From positions 65,258,965-65,322,964 of the forward strand of contig NC_044572.1 in NCBI RefSeq assembly GCF_901933205.1: a DNA stretch of 64,000 nt, given 5' to 3'. Shown here piece after piece: positions 46,601-59,657 of this stretch. Position 1 is the first letter of the stretch, and every line of letters starts with the position of its first letter. The notes under the pieces are model-generated. The model did not search any database. It had not been told where the DNA came from and saw only the letters and a program-made list of their open reading frames with translations. Source of the stretch: Camarhynchus parvulus (taxonomy: Eukaryota; Chordata; Aves; Passeriformes; Thraupidae). A program made the translations under genes and the position numbers.

Positions 46601-49600
46601 ACATGTAGGTTTCATGCTAATGAGAGGCAGCCAGGGTGTATGTGCAGAACTGAACTGTCGATTTACATGCAGCTGGGGCTTGCATTTTTGGGGGTACTGT
46701 TGTTGGGACATGCAGGGAGCTGGCTGACTTCTGTAACAAACTGCATTTTTAACTGATTTTATCTGATGGCTGCTGCAGGATCTTGTCTACCCAGATTTTA
46801 GTCATTCACTCCGACTTCTGTTTTAGGAACCTTCTGACCAAATTGATCTTCAGTATTGATATAAAGATCTGTGCTGGTGAACTTTTGAGTTTGACTCACT
46901 TTCTGGGATCAGCCTATGTCTCAGTTGTGGTTCACTCTCATCATTAATCATTTGATCATGCTTTTTGAGAGAACAGAAACTGTGATTTATGTTAGATTCA
47001 AAGTTCATCCAGTTCACTTCCCAGTCTCCTATGGTGGTGGTGGTCTCCAGCTGTTTCAGCGAAGAGAAAAAATCCTGCATTAGGCAGGAAGGAGATATGC
47101 TCTCTAAGCTGTAATAGAAACTTTGCTTTCTTCAACTGACAAACCATCCTCTGAGAACTTGATTATCAATTAAGATTACTACAAAGCCAGATGCTAAGGG
47201 GAGAGTTAGATACCAACATTATCAATCTGATCTGAAAGGTTTTACTGATGCAGAAGCCACTTTTGAGTGACAACAAAAGCAGGAGGACAGGACATAAAGA
47301 TGGGCTTGACTTCCAGCCTAGAGCCCTGAGCTTGACACATTTAATCAGCTACTCCTCAACTAGAGGGGCTAATTAGCCACTCCTCTGGTTGCTCATCCCC
47401 TGCAACCTGCTCTTGCCACAGTGTGTGTATGTTTTACCTGCTGGGGGAGAATTGGGAACAATACCTATTCTAACAAGAACCACCTTTTTTTCCCTCTCTT
47501 GTTAGGGGTGTTGGTAATATAATTCCTCTGTAATTCCCTCCTATAATGCTTCTCACTTGACTGCATATATGAAGTGGTCAAGACCTGCATCTGGAAATTA
47601 TGCAGTAACAATATATTTTTTCTTCCTGCCTATATCAGGAATATTTATATATACCAGATTTTTGCCATGGTCTTACGAGGTGGTACAAGAAGTAAAGCCA
47701 CGACAGCTATCTTACTTGTGGTGTTATTGTGTGATATTGTCATGTCTTCATAAGATTTTCTGAGGTTTTCTTTGGCTCAGGCTGTTAAGATTGGCTGTAG
47801 TTGTGTTTTTGCTTTGAGAATAAGGGAGTACATCTCTGCCATCATGCCACTGGGTTTGCTGGCATGCAGCTATTTTACCAATTTGTGTTGAAAAGGTAGG
47901 AAAAAGAAAATGTGAAACTGATGCTGGGCATGATTTCAGAATATAGAGACGTTTACTCACTGTCAGCATCTGTGGTGATCATGGTGATCATTGCCCAAAA
48001 TTAGATATTGCTTTTTCTCTACACACTTCCATACGCTGGGTTAGATGCGTGCATTTTTCAATTGCCTCTGAGCTCAATCCTTCAAGTGTCACTTAATATA
48101 CTTACAAGCCTGTTTATTTTCACCTATGTTCATTCTGTAGAAGGATGAAAGAATCAAAGTAACTGTTCTGAGTGTCCAGTGTTATTGTGGGTGTATACAA
48201 TCCCTTTCCATGAATCAGTGGACTTTGGGGAGGGTTTCCAAGTGTGTCTAAACCCTGCTGTGCTGTTGGCCTTTCTCTCAGATTGGGCCCCAGCCAGCAA
48301 GGAAAAATTTTCAGGCAATCCAGCCAGGATTTTTCCATGTGATAAAGGGAATGATGAAGAACTCTAAGCTCTGAACAGATGACTCAGTGCCTCTGGTGCT
48401 GAGTTAGACCTATCACTGTGCCTGTTGCAGAGGCACGCAGTCCACACCCAATTTCATCCTCTGCCCACACACAAATGTGTCATCTATCTCTGCATGATTG
48501 AAGTGCTCATATCAGACATGTTTACCTGGGAAAATTGTGGGAATTGTCCTAAAAGGTTATTATATGCTTCTGATTTCTTTCCTCTCTGGTCATTCTGTCC
48601 CCTCTTTGGATCTTTTGCACCTTTTAGCGGGTCCACTTGTGCAAGTAGGTCTGTATGGGAGAACTGTATTTGCAGGGCCATTTGTGAGTCATATCAGTCT
48701 GAGAAAACTTAATGGGAGGAACCCAGTGAGATAGATAAAACAATGTATGGAAAAGAAACTTATCACTTTCCTTATTTTGGGTACAAATATTGTGTCTTAA
48801 TGCCAAGTATTCCATGAAAATATTAGTTTGGATCAATAGAATTGATAAAGGCATATGCTCTTTGTTTTCATGAGTAGCAGAGGATTAAAATGTGGCTGTA
48901 TCTGGCATCCATATGCAAGTAATGCAAGGTTCAGTTCAGTTCTATGAAATGAAGTGCTATGAAATTCATTCACCTTCACCACACTGTGTAAGAGAGGCTG
49001 TGATATCATTTAGGAAAAAGTGACTTCCTAGGCTAAAGGAATGTGAACAGGTGTATCTTATGGTTTGACATTATAATTACAAATGTATAAGAGATGCAGC
49101 CTTCCACGGCCTTGATCAGAACTTTAGTGTTTGCTTCTGTGTGTCTCTGAGATTAGGGATGCTAAGCAAGGTTCTCTGGCTTTTGTGAAGGATGGCCTCA
49201 AGCCATCCTTCAGAGCACAGGACATCCTTAGGCAAAGTATAACAAGGATTTGTCTCAAAGCAAAGGTGGAGGCTGAGGCCTGGTTCATGAGAAGGTGGTT
49301 TCCAGGCCACCCTCAACAGAAGGGAAAGAAGAGATAGGATCTTCCGATTGGGAAGAGTTTTTCCAGGTGCTGCTGACAGAACAATTGCTTTCTAAAGTTA
49401 AACAGCCTAGAGCTGGAGGAAAGGAAGATTTCTTCTGGGGAACTGGGAAAAGAAGGGAATAGAAAGAGGAAAAATCAAGTTCCCTAATCTCCTATACCCT
49501 TCAGAGCACTACAGAATCAATGCCTTCTGAGGAAGGGATACATGGAGGCTTTTTAGAAGACCAAGGTTTAGAGCATCTATCATTAATTTTCTCTTGGTTC

Positions 49601-50239
49601 ACTTTCCTTTATCTGCCAGTCTCAAGAATTCCCAAAGTAAACTGAAACCAGAAGATTTCAGAATCCTACTTCTGAAGCCAGTCATGGCTGAGTCACATCC
49701 TGTCTTACCTGACATTGCACAAATGACCCAGAGAAAACGGCATGATGTGACTGCTCTGTGGTAACTTAAATGAGAAGGATGGTTGGTGGCATGCATTTCT
49801 CAACATGCAGTACAGCAAAATACTTTTTTGGAGAACTGTCAGCAAAGGCCGTTGCAGAACAAAGGAGGTACAGGCATTAATCTGGGATAATGATGGACAA
49901 GAGGTAGCAGGAGGATCTGAGAAGATGTGAGTCTCTTAACATGTGACAGTTTTTACTGGAAAGCCAGGAGCGCAGGTTTGACTAGTTCCTAAACGAGTCA
50001 AATTTTTTTGGCTAGTATTTAAGAAACAACTTGCAGTATTAATGGCAGCAATACAAAGGAAAGAGAAAGATCTTTATCAGTCACTTTTACTTTGGCTTTA
50101 GTTCACTTTTATATATAATAATATTCAAATACAACTGTGTAAATGTGCATCACATTGTGTTGTTAGTCTCTGAGTTGAAATATTGTTACATAGGAATGGA
50201 AACAAATAGGAGCAAAGCATTTAATTCCACAACATCTGC
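43601..50239. other. Unique noncoding sequence, about 6.6 kb
   Basis: No supported gene or mobile element. A 190-bp open segment bounded by good splice-site matches lies at 44859-45048 (see findings). A 16-bp tandem duplication is at 44084-44115 and a perfect 11-bp hairpin at 49186-49212. Confidence 0.5.
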
Positions 50240-51205
50240 AAGTGACAAGAGGTGTTAGGGGTTGATGTTGGGGCCATCTTTGTTGGTGATTGGACAGTGG
50301 GATTGAGGACAGCCTCAGCAAATTTGCCAGTGACACCAAACTGTGTGGTGCAGGTGACATGCTGGAAGGAGGGGATGCCATCCAGAGGGACCTTGACTTG
50401 AGAGGCTTGAGAGATGGCACTGTAGGAGCCCCATGAAGCTCAAGGCTGAGTACAGGGTCCAGCACCTGAGTGGGGACAATCCAAAGCACAAATAAGCTTG
50501 GGTGGAGAATAGATTGAGAGCAGCCCTGAGGAGAAGGACTTGGGGGTGTTGTTGGCAAGAAACTCAGCATGACCTGACAATATGTTTTTAGAGTCCAGTA
50601 GACCAACAATGTCCTGGGCTGCATCAAAAGAACCAAGATAAGGTCAAGGGAGTTGATTCTGCCCCTCTACTCTGCTCTCAAGTCACCCAGCCTAGCTATT
50701 GTGTCCAGTTCTGGACCCCACAATATAAAGAAGGGACCTGTTGGAACAAGTCCAGATAAGGGCCACGACAATGATCAGAGGGCTGGAAAACCTCTCCTAT
50801 CAAGTCAGGCTGAGACAGTTGAAATTGTTCAGCTTGGAAAAAGAGAAGGCTCTAGGTAAACCTTAGAGCAGCCTTCCAGTTTCTGAAGCAGGCCCACAAG
50901 AGAGCTGGAAGGTATTTTTTACAAAGAGTTGCAGCAATAGGACAAGAGGTAAGGGCTTTAAACTGAAAGAGGGTGGGTTTAGGTTAGATGTCAGAAAGAA
51001 ATTCTTTACTGATGTTGAGGGGAGGCACAGGAAAAGATAGCCTAGAGAAGCTGTGGATGCCCCATCCCTGGAAGTGTTCAAGGCCAGGTTGGGTGAGGCT
51101 TTGAGCAACCTGGTCCTAGTGACAGGTGTCCCTGCCCATGGTAGGGGGGTTGGAACTGGGTGATCTTTAAGGTCCTTCTGACCCAAACCAGTCTATGATT
51201 CTTTG
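50240..51205 (+). mobile_element. CR1 LINE, longest copy (RT end, ORF2 tail and 3' UTR)
   Basis: About 965 bp of sense-strand CR1. It begins in the reverse transcriptase part of ORF2 (GGACAGTGGGATTGAGGACA, CTCAGCAAATTTGCCAGTGA, then ATGCCATCCAGAGGGACCTT), runs through TGTCCTGGGCTGCATCAAAA, then a segment that still translates as 'ILPLYSAL' near 50654, then ATGATCAGAGGGCTGG. It finishes with GTGGATGCCCCATCCCTGGA, the 3' UTR and tail GTCTATGATTCTTTGA. Multiple frameshifts and stops break ORF2, so the copy is dead. The 5' end is a truncation inside ORF2. Confidence 0.95.
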
Positions 51206-53322
51206 AAATGCAAACAGAGGTTGAAGTCAACACAGTATTGTGGTTTTTAATGTGGGACTGTCACTACCAGCAGCCTCCAATGCTCAGGATTTGAAGCGCA
51301 CTCACTTCTCGAGTGTAACAACTGCTGGGAGAAACTGCATTAAAAAAAAATCAAAAGTTTTCCACAAAAGTCAGAGACTTATCCTCTTCGAGTATAGGTT
51401 GATGTAGCTCTACTAGAAAATTGTGGGTAACAGTCTGTGGAGGCTGAAGTCCTGGTGCAAAATCCCTGTTAACATTCACTGTTTTTCTTCCTAATCACCT
51501 AAAACTGTTTCATGTAAGAACAGGCAAATTTACTGCTGATACAAAGCCCTATCTGATTTGGTTTCATATGGCCTCCTTCTTCTATATCCATGATCATGCA
51601 ACATTTCACACCCACACATGGTTTCTCAATTTCTTTCACTGCCCCTTTCAAGTATCCTTATGTTATATGAAGCAGCTGCTTGTGTTTAGTAACTTTCTGC
51701 ACCTGTGGTGCTTTTGGTGTAGGACACTGAAGTAGAATTTCTTCACTTGGCCATGTTGAGATGCAAACTGTGCCCCTGGGCTCGGTGCTGGAAAGTATTC
51801 AGTATATTCAGTAGCGCCATTTGCAGATGGTGTGAAAAAAGCTGCTCTCAAGGCATCTCGTCAGCATCAAGGATGAACATCCATGGTCCAACCTGAAGAA
51901 AATTCTTTGACACCCTGATATGAAACCAGCTTGTTCCTGTTGCCTGTGTGCCAAAGGAAGCTGTTTCCTAGTAGATGAATAGGTATGAAGTGTAAACTTC
52001 ACATGGAGACTCATGTAATTGCCTTGCATCTTTCAGGAGAAAGGAGATTGTATGTTTCTCATCAGCTTGCATCCAGATGGCAGCTTATAGGTGGAGATTT
52101 TTTTTAAGGATTGTGAAGGATTTTGAAGCCAGACAGACTTGTTCTTCACTGTAGCTGAAGCAAGGGTTTTACCTTGCTGCAACTCCTTATGTTACTTTCC
52201 TTCTCGCCCCAAATTTAATTTCTAAAAATGCATTTTCCCCATCCCAAGAAACCAATGACCCCAGTAGCTGTGCTCAGGTGTAGCCATGGCTGAGTGTGTG
52301 GAAAAACTCAGATCCTGTGCCAAACCGATTGTGCTGGAGCAGAGCTTTCCTTTTCTTTGCTGCAACTTTTCCTGCACTGTCAAAGTTCTCCAGGGAATGG
52401 CTTTGCTGCCAGGATGTATTCCCAGTGACTATTTCAAAATCTAATTTCTGATTCAGGCATGGCAGAATCTGGGGCTTTGAAACAAGTCCCCCAGCCTGGA
52501 TAACTTTCCCAACTTATGGGTCCATGCCATCCATCCATCTTAGCAGTTAAGCTTGGAGACATGTCCAAGATTACACAGTGAATCTGAATCAAAGCCAAGA
52601 ATAAGTTTGAGAAAATGTGGTAATAAATCACGTTTTTTGGTTCAAGTAGAATTTCTTGGTTCCTGAAACATGCCTTCTTCCTGTGATTTTCTGCTTGGGG
52701 GAGGGAGGGCAGAAAAAAACAAAAAGTTTGTGCTTTTAACATATGAAATATCTGCATATGCTTTGTTGTGGGATCTATGGGATACTGACTCCAGATTAAT
52801 CTTTTTGTTAAGGTGAACCCATCTTTGAACTTGTTATTAAAGACTACAAAGTGGTTACACCTTTTGTAAGAGGACAAAACAATTCTTTTGAAAAATATCA
52901 CGTCTATTGTTTTTGCTGATGGGATGACCAGGAAGACTCCTGGTTCTGATCTGTCCTGTTGTTTTTTTGTATTATTGTTGTCATAAATGTTTGATGGAAA
53001 AAAGGAGTCACTACAGTGAAGTGTCATTGTTTGCTTCATAAAACCATTGCCTTAAATACTTTATTTGCATGTAAAAGGAAATATTTTTCTTCCACGCAAA
53101 AGTACGGACTTCAGAATCTCTCGCCAAATACCATAGATAAGTCTACTTTATTGGCATGAAACAGTGTTTTTAGGGCAAAATAAAGTGCTAAGAAGCTTAT
53201 AGTACACTACAGAGTGACAGTGCTAGTATGATATTTATTGTTCTATCAGATAAGTTGTCACAGTTTAGTACAAGGGAAAGAAGAAGCCCTCAAGGTTGGA
53301 GCAAGCTTTAATGTCCAGTTTT
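51206..53322. other. Unique noncoding sequence
   Basis: No supported gene. The minus strand is open for 201 codons at 52434-53039, the longest ORF of the window, but its translation has no recognisable domain, the reading is rich in scattered Phe/Lys/His as in AT-rich chance ORFs, and no splice or promoter context supports it. Confidence 0.5.
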
Positions 53323-53327
53323 CCTTA
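53323..53327. repeat. Target-site duplication, left copy (CCTTA)
   Basis: CCTTA sits directly before the LTR 5' end and is repeated exactly at 53920-53924 directly after its 3' end. A 5-bp duplication is the size usually left by ERVL-type integrases. Confidence 0.8.
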
Positions 53328-53919
53328 TGTGCTGATTTTGGTTTGAGGGAAGTTAATTTTCTTCACAGTGGCTGGTATAGGGCTGTCTTCAGTTTGCGCT
53401 GAACACAGGGTTGATAAAATAGATATTTTTCTTATTTCTCAGCTGAGCTTGCACAGAGCCAATGCCTTTTCTGCTTCTTGTACTGCCACACTATTGAGGA
53501 TACTGGGGATGAATGGGAAGCTGTGAGGAGACACAGCCAGGACAGCTGACCCCAAGTGACCAAAGGGATATTCCAGACCATATGGCATCATGCTCAGCAT
53601 GTAAAGTTGGGGAGAAGAAGGAGGAAAGGGGGGGATGTTTGGAGTGATGGTGTTTGTCTTCCCAAGTAGCCATTATATGTGATGAGGCCTTCTCTCCTGG
53701 AGGGGGCTGAACACCTGCCTGCCCATGGGAAGAAGTGAATGAATTCCTGGTTTTGCTTTGCTGGTGTGAGCTACTTTTTCTTTCCCTATCAAGTTGTCTT
53801 TATATCAACCATGGGTTTTCTATCTTTTATCCCTCCAATTCTTTCCCTGATCCTACTGGTGGCAGAGTGAATGAGCAGCTGTGTGGGACTTGGTTGCTGG
53901 CTGGTACTAAACTACAATA
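53328..53919 (+). mobile_element. Solo LTR of an avian endogenous retrovirus (ERVL-like)
   Basis: A 592-bp solo LTR starting TGTGCTGATTTTGG and ending ACTACAATA (decayed from the expected ...CA end). Internal landmarks in order are TTAATTTTCTTCACAG, GTTGATAAAATAG, GACAGCTGACCCCAAGTGAC, CAAAGGGATATTCCAGACC, a degraded TATA box around 53599-53606 (CATGTAAAG), GTTTGTCTTCCCAAGTAGCC, CTGAACACCTGCCTGCCCAT, TCAAGTTGTCTTTATATCAA and GAGCAGCTGTGTGGGACTTG. The family layout is one I recognise from songbird genomes; the exact subfamily is not assigned. No gag, pol or env sequence flanks it. A perfect 5-bp duplication on both sides shows it formed by LTR-LTR recombination of one integrated provirus. Insertion age is moderate, judging by decayed ends and promoter. 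Confidence 0.92.
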
Positions 53920-53924
53920 CCTTA
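53920..53924. repeat. Target-site duplication, right copy (CCTTA)
   Basis: Exact repeat of 53323-53327, directly abutting the LTR 3' end. Confidence 0.8.
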
Positions 53925-56878
53925 TTATTCATATAAAGTGACACTACGAATCTGTTCATCTGATGCGATTAAGTGGCTGAAGGAATTGCATGTGGCCAGG
54001 CATTTAGAAGATGGGCTCCATGTTAAATTCAGCCCATAGTCCTGCAGTCATGCTGTTGCAGAGGACCTTTGGGATCTCATGGAGTACTGCTGAATTTTGC
54101 TTGAGGAGTGGCTTGCCCACACACAGCTCACTGCAGCAAAAACTCCTGTGATCATCTTTGTTTTGTTTTCTTTGGTCTTTATTAACTGTAATCCTATAAC
54201 CAGTTGCAGGGATGCATGTGAGAGATCCAGCAGTTTCACTCATTCAACAGATGAAGATATTTCCTAGTCCAGCTGTCCACTGCTCTGAAAGCATCTAGAA
54301 AATATCTCGAAAAACGAGATTTTACATTCTTAATTCAGATATTAAAAAAGTAGGGGGAAGAAAAGGAGAAATAGGAAACAAGGGAAAAAAGAAAAGGGAG
54401 AATTTTTAAGCATTCTGTATGAATCTTAAGGAAGAACAGTTGCTTTTTCACCTTAAAGATTACCTTCACCAATGTGTAAAGTGTAAGAAGTAACTATCTA
54501 AAGGCTTAAACTTAACCAATGGGAATATTGATAACTTCCATCTGAAATGCCATCCATTTATGATTCATGAGTCAAAAATGGAGGAGGATTAATCCACCCA
54601 TTCTGAGACAAAAAGCCACGTACAGTTGCCATAGTTGCAATGCAATTTCCACTTGCAACATGAAAAGTTTTAACTAGGAAGACCACATTAGTGAGCCAGG
54701 GCCTGAAAGGGGCACTTTGAGCACTACATCCTGCATTTTACTACTACTGCCTTTCTATAATTTCATCAAGTATAGAGGAAAAACATGGGTTTGGTTCAGA
54801 TGGAACAAAATGGAAGATTTGCTGAAGGCTTCTTCCAAGTCCTGGTGTGAGGAAGGAAGGTGGCACTGTGCAGAATCACCCAATCACTTGTAGATCAGGA
54901 CTGTGTTAGGCCTTTCAATAATCTCTTGAAGTCTGAGGGAGAGATTGATTTTACAAGAGTTTAACATGACCTGCAAATTCTCATTTAATTTTGGTGTTAA
55001 CAGTTTAGGAGGTGAATTGACTTAAAGAGAAGGAAGTAAACCAGTGATGTTTGTTTTAATGTTAGTTTAGTTTTCAGCTGTCATGGGAAAAACCCACAAG
55101 GAAATATGATCTGGAATAAACATGCTATATAAATAATTCTTGTCAATTGCTGTCCAACATGTGATGCATCTCTGTGAGTATTAGTACTCCAAAAAGGTCA
55201 CTTCTGCTGGTTCTACCAGCTTCTATGGATTTCCTGAGGTTTCTAGTTGTCCCTGCGTTTTGGATGGGACATGCTCTCAAGTTTTCCAGAACCAGTGATA
55301 CTCTCCTTATTGATTCCAGTGGGCTCCATGCCTTACTTGACTTCTGCACAGCCCATGTAGGCTGCAGTGGGAGAGTCTGCAGTGACAAAATCAATCTGGT
55401 CTCAAAAGTTGCTACTCATTAATAGCTGGAAGTTACTGCTTCTTCACTGAGCAATCTGTGCCCCCTGGTTTGGGTAGGTAGTAAACCAGTAGTAAACCAG
55501 CACAGGTTTCACTTGAATAAAAAGCAGTAGCAAATGACAACTGGGAAGGATTTTTCATCTGTCAATTTTAATTTATTTGGTTCTGTTAAGTAGTTAACCC
55601 CATGTCAATAAATGAATAGGAATGAACTAAGGTGTCAATCAACTATACACAATCTCACAATATGTCATGTCACCCTTTTTGACTCTGTCTGCTGAGACAA
55701 TTTGCATGAGAAAACCCTCAGTTTATTGGGATATGAAATAAACTTGTTGAAATTTCTGGTGAAAAAGAGCTTAGTATTTGGGCTGTCTTATGTGTGACTG
55801 ATCAGCAGTAAGTATCTGGAACTTATCTGAAACTGTTTTCATCTTCACCAAATGAGGAATGAGGAACTTCACAAATGAGTTCTCTCAAATCAGTAAAATT
55901 ATACCAACTTGAAATTGCTGAAAATATATTAGAATGAGTTCCTTTAGTCCTTAACTTGATATTTGAGGGAGGGAGGGAGAAGGAAGGATAAGGGGTCAGA
56001 GAAAAATGAAATGTAATGATTACATTTCAGTTTCAGTTCTGTAGAAATTTTCACACATCCTCTTAGTACAAATGTTCTCAGTTGGGAGTGAGCTTGTACT
56101 TTAGTCTGCTGTGTTCAATAAAGTAATTCATGCAAGGAGAAAATGTGTGCATAAACGCTTTTCAGGATTGAGACCTATAAATTACAGGCTTCCTCCTCAT
56201 TTAATGTCTTCCACTCAATATGTAAGATGCTTTTAAATTCTACTAATTGTTCAAACCAAATCCTAACTAGGCAATCAATGAACCTATAGACTGTAGTGTC
56301 TTAAATGAGTAAATGACATGCTTTGTAGCATTGCTCTTCAAACCCTTTTCTGAAGTAGTGAAAAAGACAATGTTAAAATCTATTTTCAGATTGGTTTCGA
56401 TTGACCCAAGATAGCAAAATACAAGAAATCTAAACCTCACTTATTCTCCTAACATGGCAAGTAATGCTCAGAAAACAGCTTCTTCTGGCTCAACTTACCC
56501 ACCTTGTCACGTGAAACTGTCTCTTCCAAGACAGGTTATCAAAATTTTAGTATACCACTAAAACCTCAAAAAACGTCACTGATCTTTAAGCCTTTTGGTG
56601 ACCCTGTGTGGAAAGGCAAATTCATTGTTTTTTTTACTTCCAGACTGCACCAATCCAAACCTGGGTAAGTAGGTGTGGGGCATCAAGTTGTACCCAAATG
56701 GGTGAGAAGGAAGTAGGGCTGCCCTGCTCTTCTCCGAGGCAGTGGACAGGTAAGAATACACACAGACAATGTGTGGGCATCTTCTCTGGGTGTGTGCTGG
56801 ATTGCTGCACATGGTAATGTGTCTCCTTCCTGTTTCTAAATCCTCTAATCATTGCTGGATGCTGCCTCATTGAAGTTG
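53925..56878. other. Unique noncoding sequence
   Basis: No supported gene. 54440-54680 is TAAT- and CCAAT-rich (TTAACCAATGGGAATATTG, GGAGGATTAATCCACCC) and could be another conserved element, but weaker than those at 27740-34160. An 11-bp tandem AGTAAACCAG(T) lies at 55480-55500. Confidence 0.5.
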
Positions 56879-56944
56879 TTTTGGTTTTGTTTGGGGTTTT
56901 TTTTGTTTGTTTGTTTATTTGTTTTGGTTTTTTCTTTTGTTTTA
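56879..56944. repeat. T-rich (TTTG)n low-complexity tract
   Basis: TTGTTTGTTTGTTTATTTG within a longer run of T and G on the plus strand. A degenerate (TTTG)n microsatellite; no adjacent retrotransposon body was found that would make it a retrotransposon tail. Confidence 0.85.
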
Positions 56945-59338
56945 ATTAACTGTAACTATTGCAACATGCTATTAGATTCTACTCTAGGTCTCACAGTATC
57001 CATCAATGTAGTTTTACACTTTTTTCTGCTGGTGGAGGAAAACATAAATACTTTCAAATCTTAGTTTATGGGGCTGGTGGTAAACTTTAATGTCATTATG
57101 GGGGTCTAGTTTTAGTATATGTTTTCTCTGATGGGAAAGCTCACTTAAGGATAATCTTTTTTCTTTGATGGAGTTTGTTGTGCCCTGGCTGTAGTGGCAG
57201 AACCAAGTGCATGACCAGTGAAGTGATTCAAGGTAAATAATGAAAACAAGATGTTTTGGGGACAGGTATTTTTAATCTGGCTTAGATCTATGGTAAGTAC
57301 AGCCCAGTGAGACTTCAGTGGGCTGCTTTCCGAGGACAGGAGTGAACGGCTGGAGAGAAGAAGGGGACAGAGAGCAAGAATTTATTAAGCTGCTGCATCA
57401 CCAAGGAGAGCATGCCATGGGATTGCTGCTGACTCTTCTGGTCTACCAGAGGAAGTCAAGCAGAGGGCATATCAGTTTTACAGCTTCTCCATTGGTTAGA
57501 AAACAGCTTTGGGCCTATTGGACATGCCATCTATCCCAAAATGCAGGAATTAAGAAGCAGTCATGTTTGACTGTTCTTTGCTTGTTCAAGGTCCTGAGGT
57601 AGGTGTTTTTCACATGTAATAAATGAAACATCACTAGCATTTATTTCAAAGGGAGATTTGGTCCAGGAATTCAAATCTTGGGGTCAGAATTTCAGTTCCT
57701 GATTTCCTGGCTGGGACAAAGAAACTTCACACCTAGCTGTGCTGGCTGAAGATACCAAATTTAAAACATGCCAGGCACAATTTTCCTGCTTTTATTGACT
57801 GAAAATGAATGGAAACCATTACAGACTTTGAGCTGTGTGTGTCTAGGTCTTATCAGCTAACTGGGTCATAAAAACCAAGCTGCAACTCTCTTTATTAGTC
57901 AAAATATGTCTTTATACACTGCCATTTCTAATAAGTGGTATGCAAATTAGAAATGCATACCTCATTACTAATTCTCTGTCTCATTTATGCCATTGCCTCA
58001 GTTTCCCTTCACTAGTACTTGGTGGTTATGTCTCATTAACAAGTGCCTGATAGGGGAGTGCACTCACTGGGTTGAGTATATTGATATATATATGTACAGT
58101 CAGTGTCAGCTGGCATATAGGCTGATATAAGGGGGACTAATGGGAATGTATGAACAAGTAGCCTGTGTTGTTTCGTGTTGACACATATATGACACTAATC
58201 CGGAAACTCCTGCCAGAGGCAAGTGAAATATGTTTTGAACAACTAAAGGTATTCCTTCTGGGACTGCTCATACAGTATGATTTCTGTCTCTTTGACTGAA
58301 AGAAAACTCTCCTGATCTATTAGCAACAGTATTGATATATGAAGTGATGTATGTAACAAGTGCAACTTTTACAAGAAGCATTTTCCTGTGTTTTCCAGTG
58401 AATCTTTGCTTATACTCTTGCTTAATTCAGAGAGAAAACCCTTCAGCATTACACTTTCATATATGTATTTGAAATTTTGATCTTTGAACAAACAAACAGC
58501 AAAACTGAATTTTTCCTCTCCCTGAGAATCTGCACGGACTGTGCAGATTGTGCTATTTACAGTGAAATTTTCTTGGAAGACAATACTCCAATCTTTGTAG
58601 GCTGCAAGGTGCACAAAAATAACTTCTGGTTGGTTTGCTTTTCTTTGTAGTAGTAGTGGTGACCAGAAAGTGGTTCATGAGGAAGTACTAAACTCTATGG
58701 AAAATACAAAATATAGTCAGAAAATGAACTACTTGTTCCCTGAAATTAGGGAGGAAATTCTGAAACACTTAAAAAAAATTGTGTCTCTTGCCACAAATGT
58801 TGACTGATAATAAGTACTTTATACTGATTTTTTTATTTGCATATGATGTCTGCTTAGAGTTTACAATGCTGTTTCTGCACAAGCAAAATCATTTACTGGT
58901 TTTGTCTCTAAAGCATATATTATTTTTTCAGGGTTTCGTGTACAGCTCAGAACTTCTAACTAACATTCTTCTGTAATGTGAAGGCCATCTAATTTAAGAA
59001 TTACAAGTCACAAAACTTTCTGTAATGAAAAGAAAATAATTTTTTTTTGCTTTTTGCTGGTTAAGAGCTGGGATGTGGGTGGGAAGGGAAAATTAAGGAC
59101 AGTGGCAGTGCTGAAGTTCCTGATGCCATGATGTTGCATCCAGAGTGCTGTGCAGAAATTCGCTGTGGCTGGTAGAATCACGAAGGTAACAAGCAGCAGA
59201 AAACTGGAGGAAAAAGAATTTTTGAGTTGACCACGACTATGAGGAGCATGATTTTTTTACTGTGCTTGGTCTCTCAATCCTGCTGCCTGCTACCATCTTA
59301 AGCAGAGCGGTTTCCAAGTCTTGCAGTGAGCAGATCTG
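56945..59338. other. Unique noncoding sequence
   Basis: No gene or mobile element recognised. A short (TA)n run occurs near 58083-58093. Confidence 0.5.
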
Positions 59339-59366
59339 AAAAACAAACAAACAAACAAACAAAAAC
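59339..59366. repeat. (AAAC)n microsatellite
   Basis: Five to six AAAC units followed by A-rich sequence up to about 59379. Confidence 0.93.
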
Positions 59367-59657
59367 ATAAAAAAAAGAAAGACTGGGAGCTTTTCATCCC
59401 ATTCTGGAAAGCCTTTTGTCCAAGCTGGGGCTGGTTTTTTTCCTCCCTCAATAGCAACTGTCAGGTGAAGATCACTAAAAATTTCAGTCCTCTTAAGCAT
59501 GAGCCCTCGGACTTCATCAGGAGATGCTCATCCATAAGCCAGGCTCTGAAATTATGTGGTCAACGTTCATGTGTGGTGCTTTCCATTTGGTGGGAAATGG
59601 GAATATTGGAATGGTGGCACAAAACCTAAAATTTTGGTGTTTCCAGCTTCCACAGGA
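59367..59657. other. Unique flank of the second LTR
   Basis: No gene recognised. No duplication matching the far side of the LTR was found. Confidence 0.5.

Noticed and set aside
50163..50636. 157-codon minus-strand ORF
   Set aside because: It is the antisense of the CR1 element at 50240-51205.
50863..51186. 107-codon minus-strand ORF
   Set aside because: Antisense of the CR1 ORF2 tail and 3' UTR.
52434..53039. 201-codon minus-strand ORF, longest in the window
   Set aside because: No domain, no splice or promoter context, composition typical of chance openings in AT-rich DNA. A frame-conservation test would be needed to revive it.
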